15,904 nucleotides of DNA from SIG440 sp045578305 (GTDB lineage: Bacteria > Bacillota > Clostridia > Monoglobales > Monoglobaceae). The notes below the pieces were generated by a model that ran no database searches, had not been told where the DNA came from, and saw only the letters and a list, made by a program, of their open reading frames with translations. A program made the position numbers and the translations under genes. Position 1 is the stretch's first letter. Every line of letters starts with the position of its first letter. Below are positions 1-6,647 of the stretch, in pieces. The stretch spans positions 1 to 15,904 of the forward strand of contig JAZNKA010000009.1 of the NCBI GenBank assembly GCA_045578305.1, given 5' to 3'.

Positions 1-1366
1 CTTCGTTTACAAGTTCGTGAAGCGATTTACCAAAGATGTTTGAATCCCAGATAGAGAGGGGGTCATCCTCAAAGCCCGAAAGAAGATATTTGATTAAATC
101 TTCTGACTGTTTTTCCGATCCCACAACGGGGGCAATTTCGGTTTCGATATTTGCCCTCATCATATGGATAGAGGGGGATGATGCTTTGAGTTTTACTCCG
201 TACTGACTTCCCTGTTTTACGATTTCGGGCTCTTCAAGGGTAAGCTCATCAATTGATGGCGATACTATGCCGTATCCCTTTTGCGAGACTTCCATAAGCG
301 CATTTGAAATCTTGTCATATTTTTTCTTTATTAAGGACAAATCCTTAAGCAGCCCCATAAGGTCTTTGTCGTTGTCTATTTCGAATTCGGTCATATCCTT
401 GATGATATCATAAAATAGAGTTTGAGGAAGATTGAAATTAAGCGAAACACTGCCGTTTACCATATTTATATCGCAAATTTCTATACTTTCAGCACAGGGA
501 CAATCTTTAAGAATTTCCGCAATGCTTTCTGTGTCTGAAAGTCTTAATGGCGAATTTATTTTTTCCATAACAAACTTGCGGACTTCACACTTAAGTGGAT
601 GATTTTCGTCAATTGCGTCCGCCCACTCGGGAAGATTTAACGAAATCTCGGTTATGGGAAAGGCAAGAAGCAGGCTTTTAATTATGGCGTTTATGTCATC
701 AGACGAAAGCTCCATACAGTTTAGTGCCAAAACCGGAACACCATACTTTTTTTCCATTTCGTCACGATAATTTGAGCAGTATTCAGAGTAAGGGTTTATG
801 CTGTTGAGGACTATTATAAAAGGTTTGCCAATTTCTTTAAGTTCGGATATTACTCGTTCTTCGGCAGGTATATAATCATTTCGCTCGATATCTGTGATAG
901 AGCCATCGCAGGTAACAACAATTCCAACGGTAGAATGGTCGCAAATAACCTTTTGAGTACCAATTTCGGCAGCGTCGCAAAAAGGCATGGGTTCGTCGGA
1001 CCAGGGCGTCATAACCATCCGTGGATTTTCGTCTTCGATATAACCCAGTGCACTGTCCACGATATAGCCTACGCAATCAATGAGTCTTGTTTTGAGAGTC
1101 AGATTGTCATCGATGTGTATTTCGGCAGCTTCGTTTGGAATGAATTTTGGCTCGGTTGTCATAATCATTCTGCCGCCGGCACTTTGCGGAAGTTCGTCCA
1201 TTGCGCGCTCGCGTTTGTGGTTGTTTTCAATATTTGGGATTACCATTGTGTTCATAAAGTTTTTTATAAAGGTAGATTTTCCCGTTCTGACCGGACCAAC
1301 AACACCAAGATACAAATCACCATTGGTGCGTTCGGCAATATCCTGATAGATATTATATTCAATCAT
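1..1366 (-). CDS. spoIVA: Stage IV sporulation protein A, 3' end outside window
   Basis: SpoIVA is the ATPase that polymerises on the forespore outer membrane and forms the basement layer on which the spore coat and cortex are built. It is made in the mother cell. The minus-strand translation starts MIEYNIYQDIAERTNGDLYL and continues into the Walker A loop GPVRTGKST (residues 24-32, K30). It then reads DELPQS, MTTEPKFIPN and DCVGY, and nearer the visible end PSIHMM, EKQSEDL and DDPLSIW. These match the B. subtilis protein as I remember it, block by block. The start at 1366 is set by GGGAGG eight bases upstream (1375-1380). About 455 codons are visible of a usual length near 492, so only the C-terminal membrane-anchoring end is missing. 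The frame is uninterrupted. The gene is transcribed divergently from the HAD gene; a sigma-E promoter is expected from biology, but I could not find a convincing one. Confidence 0.97.
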   Translation of the reverse strand, partial: MIEYNIYQDIAERTNGDLYLGVVGPVRTGKSTFIKNFMNTMVIPNIENNHKRERAMDELPQSAGGRMIMTTEPKFIPNEAAEIHIDDNLTLKTRLIDCVGYIVDSALGYIEDENPRMVMTPWSDEPMPFCDAAEIGTQKVICDHSTVGIVVTCDGSITDIERNDYIPAEERVISELKEIGKPFIIVLNSINPYSEYCSNYRDEMEKKYGVPVLALNCMELSSDDINAIIKSLLLAFPITEISLNLPEWADAIDENHPLKCEVRKFVMEKINSPLRLSDTESIAEILKDCPCAESIEICDINMVNGSVSLNFNLPQTLFYDIIKDMTEFEIDNDKDLMGLLKDLSLIKKKYDKISNALMEVSQKGYGIVSPSIDELTLEEPEIVKQGSQYGVKLKASSPSIHMMRANIETEIAPVVGSEKQSEDLIKYLLSGFEDDPLSIWDSNIFGKSLHELVNE

Positions 1367-1506
1367 TTTTGTTTCCTCCCTGTTTTGTTTAGAAATCAGT
1401 CATTTTGGTAAATAATATGCAAAGCAAGACAGGTTTATGTTTTTTATTTCAAACAGCGGGGAATTGTAAAGTTTTTATTAAAATCCGCACAAAGTCTGCT
1501 ATTGGA

Positions 1507-1535
1507 TTGACAAAATTTTTTGTGTATGATATATT
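1507..1535 (+). promoter_or_regulatory. Sigma-A promoter of the HAD/lipid-kinase genes
   Basis: The -35 box TTGACA (1507-1512) is perfect. A 17-bp spacer leads to TATATT (1530-1535), and TG at 1527-1528 gives an extended -10. Transcription should start near 1542, about 30 bases before the ATG. The rest of the 205-bp gap to spoIVA holds only the spoIVA leader and A/T-rich sequence without a clear motif. Confidence 0.85.
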
Positions 1536-1571
1536 AAATTCAAGGATTTTCCGTCGGAGTGGAGGACAAAA

Positions 1572-2345
1572 ATGGTTAAAAATAATACTGAATATGCAAT
1601 TTTCATTGATATTGACGGAACTCTTATCGGGAAAAACTACGACGCTCTTTTTGAAAACATTGCAACAATACAAAAGGTGCGGAGTCTGGGACACAAAGTT
1701 TTTATCAGTACGGGACGGTCTATGGCATATCTTCCAAAAGAACTTTGTCATGAAACAAACTTTGATGGAACGATTACCGGCGGGGGAGCAATTATTAAAT
1801 TGGGCAAAAATGAGCTTTTCCGAAATCTTATGCCGCTTAATTTAGTGGAAAAATTCAGCAGGTTTGTACTCAAAAACAATCTTCAAGGTTTTCTGGAAGG
1901 CGAAAAAGATATGTATCATTTTGGGTTTTCTGATCGTGCCGAAAAAGACTGGCCCGAAATAAACGAAGAAAATCTAGAGAAGGTTCTGGCAAGCGAAATC
2001 CCAATAGAAAAATTTACTGTACTTGGGGATATCCCAATTGAACTTGATGCAATTATGGGTGATTCTTGCACAGTTTTGAGGTTTGCCCATTATGGCGAGA
2101 TAATTCAAAAATCTTGTGGAAAGGGCAAGGCTCTTCTTGGTACAATAGATATTTTGGGGATACCTGTGCAAAGGAGCGTAGCAATCGGCGACAGCCTGAA
2201 CGATTTTGATATGCTGAAAGCAGCGGGTATAAGTGTTGCAATGGGAAATGCAACAGAGGAAATCAAGGAAATTGCAGATATAATAACCGATAACGCAGAT
2301 GATGCAGGGGTTTCGACTGCACTAAAAAAGATATTTGATATTTAG
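1572..2345 (+). CDS. HAD-superfamily hydrolase, Cof/YbiV-like (class IIB)
   Basis: Predicted cytosolic phosphatase of 257 residues. HAD motif I is DIDGT (D13 nucleophile, D15 acid/base). Motif II is ISTGRS (residues 45-50). The motif III lysine is probably in GKGKALL (about 183-189). Motif IV is GDSLNDFDM (206-214). The large cap between motifs II and III and the GKGKAL...IGDSxND end are typical of Cof-like phosphatases, which act on sugar phosphates, flavin precursors or pyridoxal phosphate. The exact substrate cannot be read from the sequence. The start is fixed by GGAGG at 1561-1565. The lipid-kinase start lies 16 bp beyond the stop, so the two are very probably co-transcribed. Length and motifs are complete. 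Confidence 0.92.
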   Translation: MVKNNTEYAIFIDIDGTLIGKNYDALFENIATIQKVRSLGHKVFISTGRSMAYLPKELCHETNFDGTITGGGAIIKLGKNELFRNLMPLNLVEKFSRFVLKNNLQGFLEGEKDMYHFGFSDRAEKDWPEINEENLEKVLASEIPIEKFTVLGDIPIELDAIMGDSCTVLRFAHYGEIIQKSCGKGKALLGTIDILGIPVQRSVAIGDSLNDFDMLKAAGISVAMGNATEEIKEIADIITDNADDAGVSTALKKIFDI

Positions 2346-2361
2346 CAGCGAGGTGTCCGGT

Positions 2362-3252
2362 ATGAGTAAAAAAATGTTGTTTGTAATAAACCCGATTTCG
2401 GGCAAAGGACGCATAAAAAATAAACTTTTGGAAGTTGTTGATATGTTTGTCAAAGGTGGATGGAAAGTCACATTGCATATAACCCAAAAGGCGCAGGACG
2501 CAAGCGAGACGGTTAAGAGTATGGGTTCGGGGTTTAACAGAGTGGTTGTTTCGGGCGGTGACGGAACTCTTAATGAAGTTATTCGTGGGATTATGGAGCT
2601 TCCAGAGAATAAGCGGCCCCAAATTGGTTATATACCATCGGGTACTGTAAACGATTTTGCTTCAAATATGAGAATTCCAAAAAATATAACAAAAGCGGCA
2701 GAAAATGCAATAACCGGCGAACCGTTTAAGTGTGATATAGGAAAATTCAATGAAAAAAGCTTTGTTTATGTGGCGGCGTTTGGGGCGTTTACTGATATCT
2801 CGTACGAAACTCCGCAACAAAACAAAAATACTTTGGGACAGCTTGCATATTTTCTTGAGGGTATAAAAAAACTTCACAATTTGCCATTTAGCAAGATGCG
2901 GATATACTGTGATGGAGATATAATTGAGGACGAATTTTTGCTTGGTATGGTGTCAAACAGCAATCGTATTGCCGGATTTAAAACCGAAAAGGCATTTAAA
3001 GCACAGCTTAATGACGGACTTTTTGAGGTTATGCTTGTAAAAAAACCTAAAAATCTGATGGAACTTAGTGATTTGGGGACAAGACTTCTTACACAGGATT
3101 TAAATTGTGATTTGATTAAAATTTTCAAAACATCAAATATAAAGTTTGAATCACAGGAAAAGGTAAGATGGACATTGGACGGCGAATTCGGCGGTTCGGT
3201 GTCTGATGCTGAAATCTCTGTAGAAAAAGAGGCTGTAACGCTGATTATATAA
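2362..3252 (+). CDS. Diacylglycerol kinase / YegS-BmrU family lipid kinase
   Basis: ATP-dependent lipid kinase of the DAGK catalytic family, 296 residues. It probably phosphorylates diacylglycerol or a related lipid at the membrane face. Visible motifs are NPISGKGR (10-17), the nucleotide-binding SGGDGTLNE (64-72), SGTVNDFAS (93-101), GAFTDISYETPQ (141-152) followed by KNTLGQLAYFLEG, and the C-terminal LDGE (272-275). I chose the ATG at 2362 over the in-frame 2335 because 2335 lies inside the preceding gene, while AGGTG at 2351-2355 sits six bases before 2362. In Bacillota, DgkB recycles diacylglycerol from lipoteichoic acid synthesis, but this family also contains undecaprenol-unrelated and unassigned kinases, so dgkB is not asserted. 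It follows the HAD phosphatase by 16 bp. Confidence 0.92.
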   Translation: MSKKMLFVINPISGKGRIKNKLLEVVDMFVKGGWKVTLHITQKAQDASETVKSMGSGFNRVVVSGGDGTLNEVIRGIMELPENKRPQIGYIPSGTVNDFASNMRIPKNITKAAENAITGEPFKCDIGKFNEKSFVYVAAFGAFTDISYETPQQNKNTLGQLAYFLEGIKKLHNLPFSKMRIYCDGDIIEDEFLLGMVSNSNRIAGFKTEKAFKAQLNDGLFEVMLVKKPKNLMELSDLGTRLLTQDLNCDLIKIFKTSNIKFESQEKVRWTLDGEFGGSVSDAEISVEKEAVTLII

Positions 3253-3323
3253 GATACTGAGGCGATACTGTCACTAGACAAAAAAGTAAATAATAAAATT
3301 TAAATATGAAAGGCGGAACAAAA

Positions 3324-4181
3324 ATGGAAACTACTTTAGTCGTAATGGCGGCAGGCATGGGGAGCAGATTTGGGGGACTTAAACAGATGACCCCGGTTGG
3401 ACCAAACGGAGAATTTTTGATGGATTTTTCTGCGTATGATGCAAAGAAAGCGGGATTTTCTAAGGTTGTTTTTGTAATAAAAAAGGAAATGGAAGAGGAT
3501 TTTAATAATATCGTGGGCAAGCGTGTTGCAAAATACATAGATATTGACTACGTTTTTCAGGCAACCGATATTTTGCCCGAAGGCAGAGTAAAGCCGTTTG
3601 GCACAGGCCATGCAATTCTTTGCTGCCGTGACAAGGTAAAAACTCCGTTTGCAATTATAAATGCCGACGACTATTATGGCAAGAGTGCGTATGTCGAGAT
3701 AAACAACTTCCTTAAGACCGCCCAAAAAGGCAAGTTTGCAATGGTTGCTTATGACCTTGACAAGACAACTACCGAAAATGGAACAGTAACCCGAGGCGTT
3801 TGCCAGGTGGAAGACGGATTTTTGAAAGGTATCCGCGAGACAGGAGGCATCAAGGGATTTGAATACTGCGAAGACGGTGAAACTGTGCACAAGCTTCCTG
3901 AAGATACCGTTGTTTCGATGAATCTTTGGGGCTTCACTCCCGAAATCTTTGACCACCTTGACCACGAGTTTGAGGAATTTAAAAAGAATGCAAACGTAAT
4001 GAAAGATGAATTTCTTATCCCTTCAGTTGTTGATACTTTGATAAAAAGCGGCGAGGCGACGGTTGAAGTTCTCAGAAGCTCGGACCGCTGGTACGGAATG
4101 ACATACCGAGAAGACCACGAGACTGTTACAAAAGCAATGAAAGATTTTTGCGACAAGGGTGAATACGACGGCATATCATAA
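3324..4181 (+). CDS. Nucleotidyltransferase (NTP_transferase fold), substrate unknown
   Basis: Predicted sugar-phosphate or related NMP-transferase of 285 residues. The N-terminal signature AAGMGSRFGGLKQ (9-21) is the NTP-binding glycine-rich loop with its basic residues (R15, K20). NADDYYG (113-119) supplies the metal-binding aspartates. GTGHAI lies between them. The C-terminal half (for example VVSMNLWGF, then SDRWYGMTYREDHE) resembles uncharacterised clostridial nucleotidyltransferases rather than GalU or RmlA. The start at 3324 is chosen over 3306 because AGGCGG (3311-3316) lies seven bases upstream and would be inside the longer version. It follows the lipid kinase by 71 bp and is closed by a terminator. 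It might activate a head group or sugar for envelope synthesis; that is inference from its neighbours only. Confidence 0.88.
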   Translation: METTLVVMAAGMGSRFGGLKQMTPVGPNGEFLMDFSAYDAKKAGFSKVVFVIKKEMEEDFNNIVGKRVAKYIDIDYVFQATDILPEGRVKPFGTGHAILCCRDKVKTPFAIINADDYYGKSAYVEINNFLKTAQKGKFAMVAYDLDKTTTENGTVTRGVCQVEDGFLKGIRETGGIKGFEYCEDGETVHKLPEDTVVSMNLWGFTPEIFDHLDHEFEEFKKNANVMKDEFLIPSVVDTLIKSGEATVEVLRSSDRWYGMTYREDHETVTKAMKDFCDKGEYDGIS

Positions 4182-4200
4182 GATGACAGATTGATATAAA

Positions 4201-4230
4201 AAGAGTGTCTTTTATAAGATGCTCTTTTTT
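4201..4230 (+). terminator. Intrinsic terminator after the nucleotidyltransferase
   Basis: Stem AAGAGTGTCTT (4201-4211) pairs with AAGATGCTCTT (4216-4226) through a TTAT loop. All eleven positions pair if two G-U wobbles are allowed. A T run ends at 4230. It separates the lipid-kinase group from ffs. Confidence 0.85.
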
Positions 4231-4251
4231 GTTATTAAGGTAAAAAAAGCC

Positions 4252-4280
4252 TTGAAGTTTTTTTTGATTTGTGGTATACT
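4252..4280 (+). promoter_or_regulatory. Promoter of the SRP RNA gene
   Basis: TTGAAG (4252-4257), a 17-bp spacer and TATACT (4275-4280), with an extended -10 (TG at 4272-4273). The predicted start at 4286-4287 coincides with the 5' strand of the closing helix of the SRP RNA, which supports both calls. Confidence 0.85.
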
Positions 4281-4285
4281 AATTG

Positions 4286-4565
4286 GGCTATGTTAAATTG
4301 GGGTGTTAGCGGTACTCTGTAACCCACAATCCGCTATAGTGGGAATGAAAACTTGTGTTGAGGGGCGGGATTGGTCTTGTCGGTCTCAATTTTGACGGGC
4401 GGTGACGATTCGGTCCTGCGCAATCAGAACCTGTGAACCGTGTCAGGGCAGGAATGCAGCAGCACTAAGCAGTTATTTTGATGTGCCGCAGGGTCGCCGG
4501 GTCCGAGCCAGTCGGTTGAGCAGCGGAGGCGGTCTTGTTTCGAACTCAAGCACATAGCTTTTTTT
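4286..4565 (+). ncRNA. ffs: Signal recognition particle RNA, large (Alu-containing) bacterial type
   Basis: The RNA scaffold of SRP, which with Ffh targets nascent membrane and secreted proteins. The 5' part carries the Alu-domain signature CTGTAACCCACAATCCGC, and the S domain has GAACCTGTGAACCGTGTCAG. Helix 8 is capped by a GGAA tetraloop (4451-4454) closed by A-U, followed by GCAGCAGCAC. The ends pair: GCTATGT (4287-4293) with ACATAGC (4552-4558). A run of seven T (4559-4565) acts as terminator. The length of about 280 nt agrees with Bacillus and Clostridium large SRP RNA. Its position just upstream of dnaX is the usual one in these bacteria. The exact ends are estimated from the promoter and the closing stem. 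Confidence 0.95.
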
Positions 4566-4609
4566 GATAATAATGGCTTTTATATATACAAAAGAAAGGG
4601 GCGATTTGT

Positions 4610-6202
4610 ATGTCCGAAAAGTATCAGGCGCTTTATCGCAAATGGCGGCCGCTTACCTTTGAGGATGTGGCAGGTCAGGGGCATGTTTCGGAAACTCTTC
4701 GAAACAGCATAGCTTCGGGCAGGATTGCACACGCGTATCTTTTTTGCGGAACGCGCGGTACAGGCAAAACATCGACTGCCAAGATTTTTTCGCGTGCAGT
4801 AAATTGCGAGCATACAAATGACGGAAACCCCTGCAACGAATGTGATACATGCAAAGGGATTATGGACGGCAGTATTCTTGATGTTTATGAGATGGATGCT
4901 GCCAGCAACAGCGGAATTGACAACATTCGTGAAATTCGCGAAGAAGTGGTCTATACCCCCACAAACAGTCGCTTTAAGGTTTATATAATCGACGAGGCAC
5001 ATATGCTTACAACCGAGGCTTTTAATGCTCTTTTAAAGACCTTGGAGGAGCCTCCCGCACATGTTATATTTATTCTTGCGACGACCGAAGCACACAAAAT
5101 TCCGGCAACAATCCTTTCAAGATGTCAGCGCTTTGACTTCAAACGGATTGGGATTGATGATATCGAACGCAGACTTTCGAAGATTGTCAGGGCGGAAGAT
5201 ATAAAAATTACCCCCGATGCATTGGAACTTGTGGCAGAGCTTGCGGATGGGTCTATGCGTGACGGGCTGAGCATACTTGACCAGTGTGTTGCATATGCAA
5301 AGGAAGAACTGAGATATGACGATATAGTTGACATAGTCGGCATTGCAGACAAGCGCATATTATTTCCGATTGTGGATTTTATTGCGGAGTACAATGCAGG
5401 CGGTGCACTTTCGGCAGTTGATGATTTTTTGAAAAAAGGCAAGGAAGCTGCCAATTTTATTGAGGAATTGGTTTTTCACTTCAGGGCATTGATGCTTTGC
5501 AAATCAATGGAAAATCCCGGCGAATTGCTTGAAAAAAGTGCCGAGTTGATTGAAAAATACAAGCAGCAATCGGCAAAATTCGGTTTGGATAGAATTATAT
5601 ATATAATCGAAACTTTGGGCGAGTATCTGTTTCAGGCGAAAAGACTTTCAACCCCCAAGGTTGCAGTAGAAATGGCAGTTGTGAGTGTCTGCTCGAAGGG
5701 TAATTCAAAGGATATTGACGAGCTTTTGCTTAGGGTCGAAAGTCTTGAAAAGGAACTTGCGGCAATCAAGGAAAGTGGAGTGGCGGTAAAAAAGACTGCC
5801 TCTAAGCCAAACACTGCAAAGACGTCAGAAAATTCACAAGTTAAACCTGCCGAAGTCCATATAGACGAGGGTAAGTTGTGGACAAAATGGCGTGATGCAC
5901 TGAGCGCAGTAAAAGAAGAAAGCAAGAGCCTTTATATGTATCTTTTTAACGCAAAAGCACTTTTTTACGGTGACGAGATAGAACTTGTTATTGCGAGCGA
6001 TTTGGCATTTGAAAAAATCAATACTCCCGAGGGCAGAGATTATCTTGGAGGTCTTTTCTCCAAAATTCAGGGAAGCGAGCTTCGTGTAACTGTCTCGGGA
6101 AAAGAGGGCCCAAGGCAAAGAAATGACCAAAATGCATCAATACTTGATATAGCGGCAAAAAAAGACTTACTTGGCGACAAAATGACAATTGTCGAGGATT
6201 AA
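4610..6202 (+). CDS. dnaX: DNA polymerase III subunit gamma/tau
   Basis: Clamp-loader ATPase that opens the sliding clamp and links polymerase to helicase, 530 residues. It starts MSEKYQALYRKWRP. Walker A is GTRGTGKT (47-54, K53). The zinc-binding cysteines are C66, C75, C78 and C81. Walker B is VYIIDEAH (124-131), and the sensor-1 region and arginine finger SRC are at 170-172. The oligomerisation domain runs to about residue 365. A short coiled region and a low-complexity Lys/Ala/Ser linker (about 390-415) follow, then a tau-specific C-terminal domain beginning near DEGKLWTKW. AAAGGGG (4595-4601) eight bases upstream fixes the start. The gene lies 45 bp after ffs and 20 bp before ybaB. The linker contains an A AAA AAG heptamer, listed separately, that could give a shorter gamma product. 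Confidence 0.97.
   Translation: MSEKYQALYRKWRPLTFEDVAGQGHVSETLRNSIASGRIAHAYLFCGTRGTGKTSTAKIFSRAVNCEHTNDGNPCNECDTCKGIMDGSILDVYEMDAASNSGIDNIREIREEVVYTPTNSRFKVYIIDEAHMLTTEAFNALLKTLEEPPAHVIFILATTEAHKIPATILSRCQRFDFKRIGIDDIERRLSKIVRAEDIKITPDALELVAELADGSMRDGLSILDQCVAYAKEELRYDDIVDIVGIADKRILFPIVDFIAEYNAGGALSAVDDFLKKGKEAANFIEELVFHFRALMLCKSMENPGELLEKSAELIEKYKQQSAKFGLDRIIYIIETLGEYLFQAKRLSTPKVAVEMAVVSVCSKGNSKDIDELLLRVESLEKELAAIKESGVAVKKTASKPNTAKTSENSQVKPAEVHIDEGKLWTKWRDALSAVKEESKSLYMYLFNAKALFYGDEIELVIASDLAFEKINTPEGRDYLGGLFSKIQGSELRVTVSGKEGPRQRNDQNASILDIAAKKDLLGDKMTIVED
5788..5805 (+). other. Candidate -1 ribosomal frameshift site in dnaX
   Basis: In the dnaX frame the codons are GTA AAA AAG ACT (residues 393-396), so positions 5788-5794 read A AAA AAG in the X XXY YYZ register that supports tandem -1 slippage. 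In the -1 frame the next codons are GAC TGC CTC TAA, with the stop at 5803-5805. The product would share residues 1-395 and end Asp-Cys-Leu, 398 residues in total. GGAG (5777-5780), seven bases upstream, could act as an internal Shine-Dalgarno stimulator. I see no strong downstream stem-loop. The heptamer is the one used in E. coli dnaX; use here is inference. Confidence 0.5.
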
Positions 6203-6222
6203 AACGAAAGGATTTGATAGTT

Positions 6223-6585
6223 ATGGCAAAAGGCGGATTTCCAAGAGGTATGGGAAATATGGGCGGCATGGGTGCCGGAAATATGAATCAGATGCTTAAG
6301 CAGGCAAAAAAAATGCAGGAGCAGATGATGAAGATGCAGGAAGAGATGGAAGAAAAGGTTTACGAAGCCACTGCAGGCGGCGGAGCGGTGTCTGTTAAAG
6401 TAAGCGGCAAAAAAGAGCTTCGTGAGATAAACATAACTCCCGAGGTTGTGGACCCTGAGGATGTTGAAATGCTTCAGGATTTGATAATAGCCGCAGTAAA
6501 CGAAGCTATGCGCAAGGCTGACGAAAGTTCTGCTGACGAAATGAGCAGACTTACCGGCGGTCTTAATATTCCCGGTTTGTTTTAA
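6223..6585 (+). CDS. ybaB: YbaB/EbfC family nucleoid-associated protein
   Basis: Small DNA-binding dimer of 120 residues, coating or organising the nucleoid and commonly encoded next to dnaX and recR. The N-terminus is a Met/Gly-rich tail (FPRGMGNMGGMGAGNMNQ). A Met/Gln/Glu-rich helix (LKQAKKMQEQMMKMQEEME) follows, then the family core EATAGGGAVSVKVSGK and the INITPEVVDPEDVEMLQDL segment, ending NIPGLF. The ATG at 6223 is preferred over TTG at 6214 because GAAAGGA (6206-6212) lies ten bases before the ATG and only one base before the TTG. It follows dnaX by 20 bp and should be on the same transcript. Confidence 0.95.
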   Translation: MAKGGFPRGMGNMGGMGAGNMNQMLKQAKKMQEQMMKMQEEMEEKVYEATAGGGAVSVKVSGKKELREINITPEVVDPEDVEMLQDLIIAAVNEAMRKADESSADEMSRLTGGLNIPGLF

Positions 6586-6592
6586 ATAAAAG

Positions 6593-6629
6593 GGCACTGT
6601 ATAACAGTGCCTTGATTTATGATTTTTTT
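6593..6629 (+). terminator. Hairpin terminator after ybaB
   Basis: GGCACTGT (6593-6600) and ACAGTGCC (6604-6611) form a perfect 8-bp stem with an ATA loop. The T-rich tail is interrupted until a run of seven T at 6623-6629, so termination may be partial. I found no good promoter between this hairpin and the SulP gene, which might be reached by readthrough. Confidence 0.65.
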
Positions 6630-6647
6630 AAGAGAGGAATTTTACAT

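Noticed and set aside
935..1411. A long plus-strand open frame (158 codons) opposite spoIVA.
   Set aside because: The minus strand encodes clear SpoIVA over the whole stretch; the translation has no family motif and a high share of Cys, Phe and His typical of an antisense shadow.
1390..1420. GCATATT on the minus strand (1420-1414) upstream of spoIVA, resembling a sigma-E -35 element.
   Set aside because: No acceptable CATACAAT-like -10 is found at 13-15 bp; not strong enough to annotate.
2335..2361. Upstream in-frame ATG extending the lipid kinase into the HAD gene.
   Set aside because: It has no Shine-Dalgarno sequence and adds nine residues before the conserved N-terminus; AGGTG supports the ATG at 2362.
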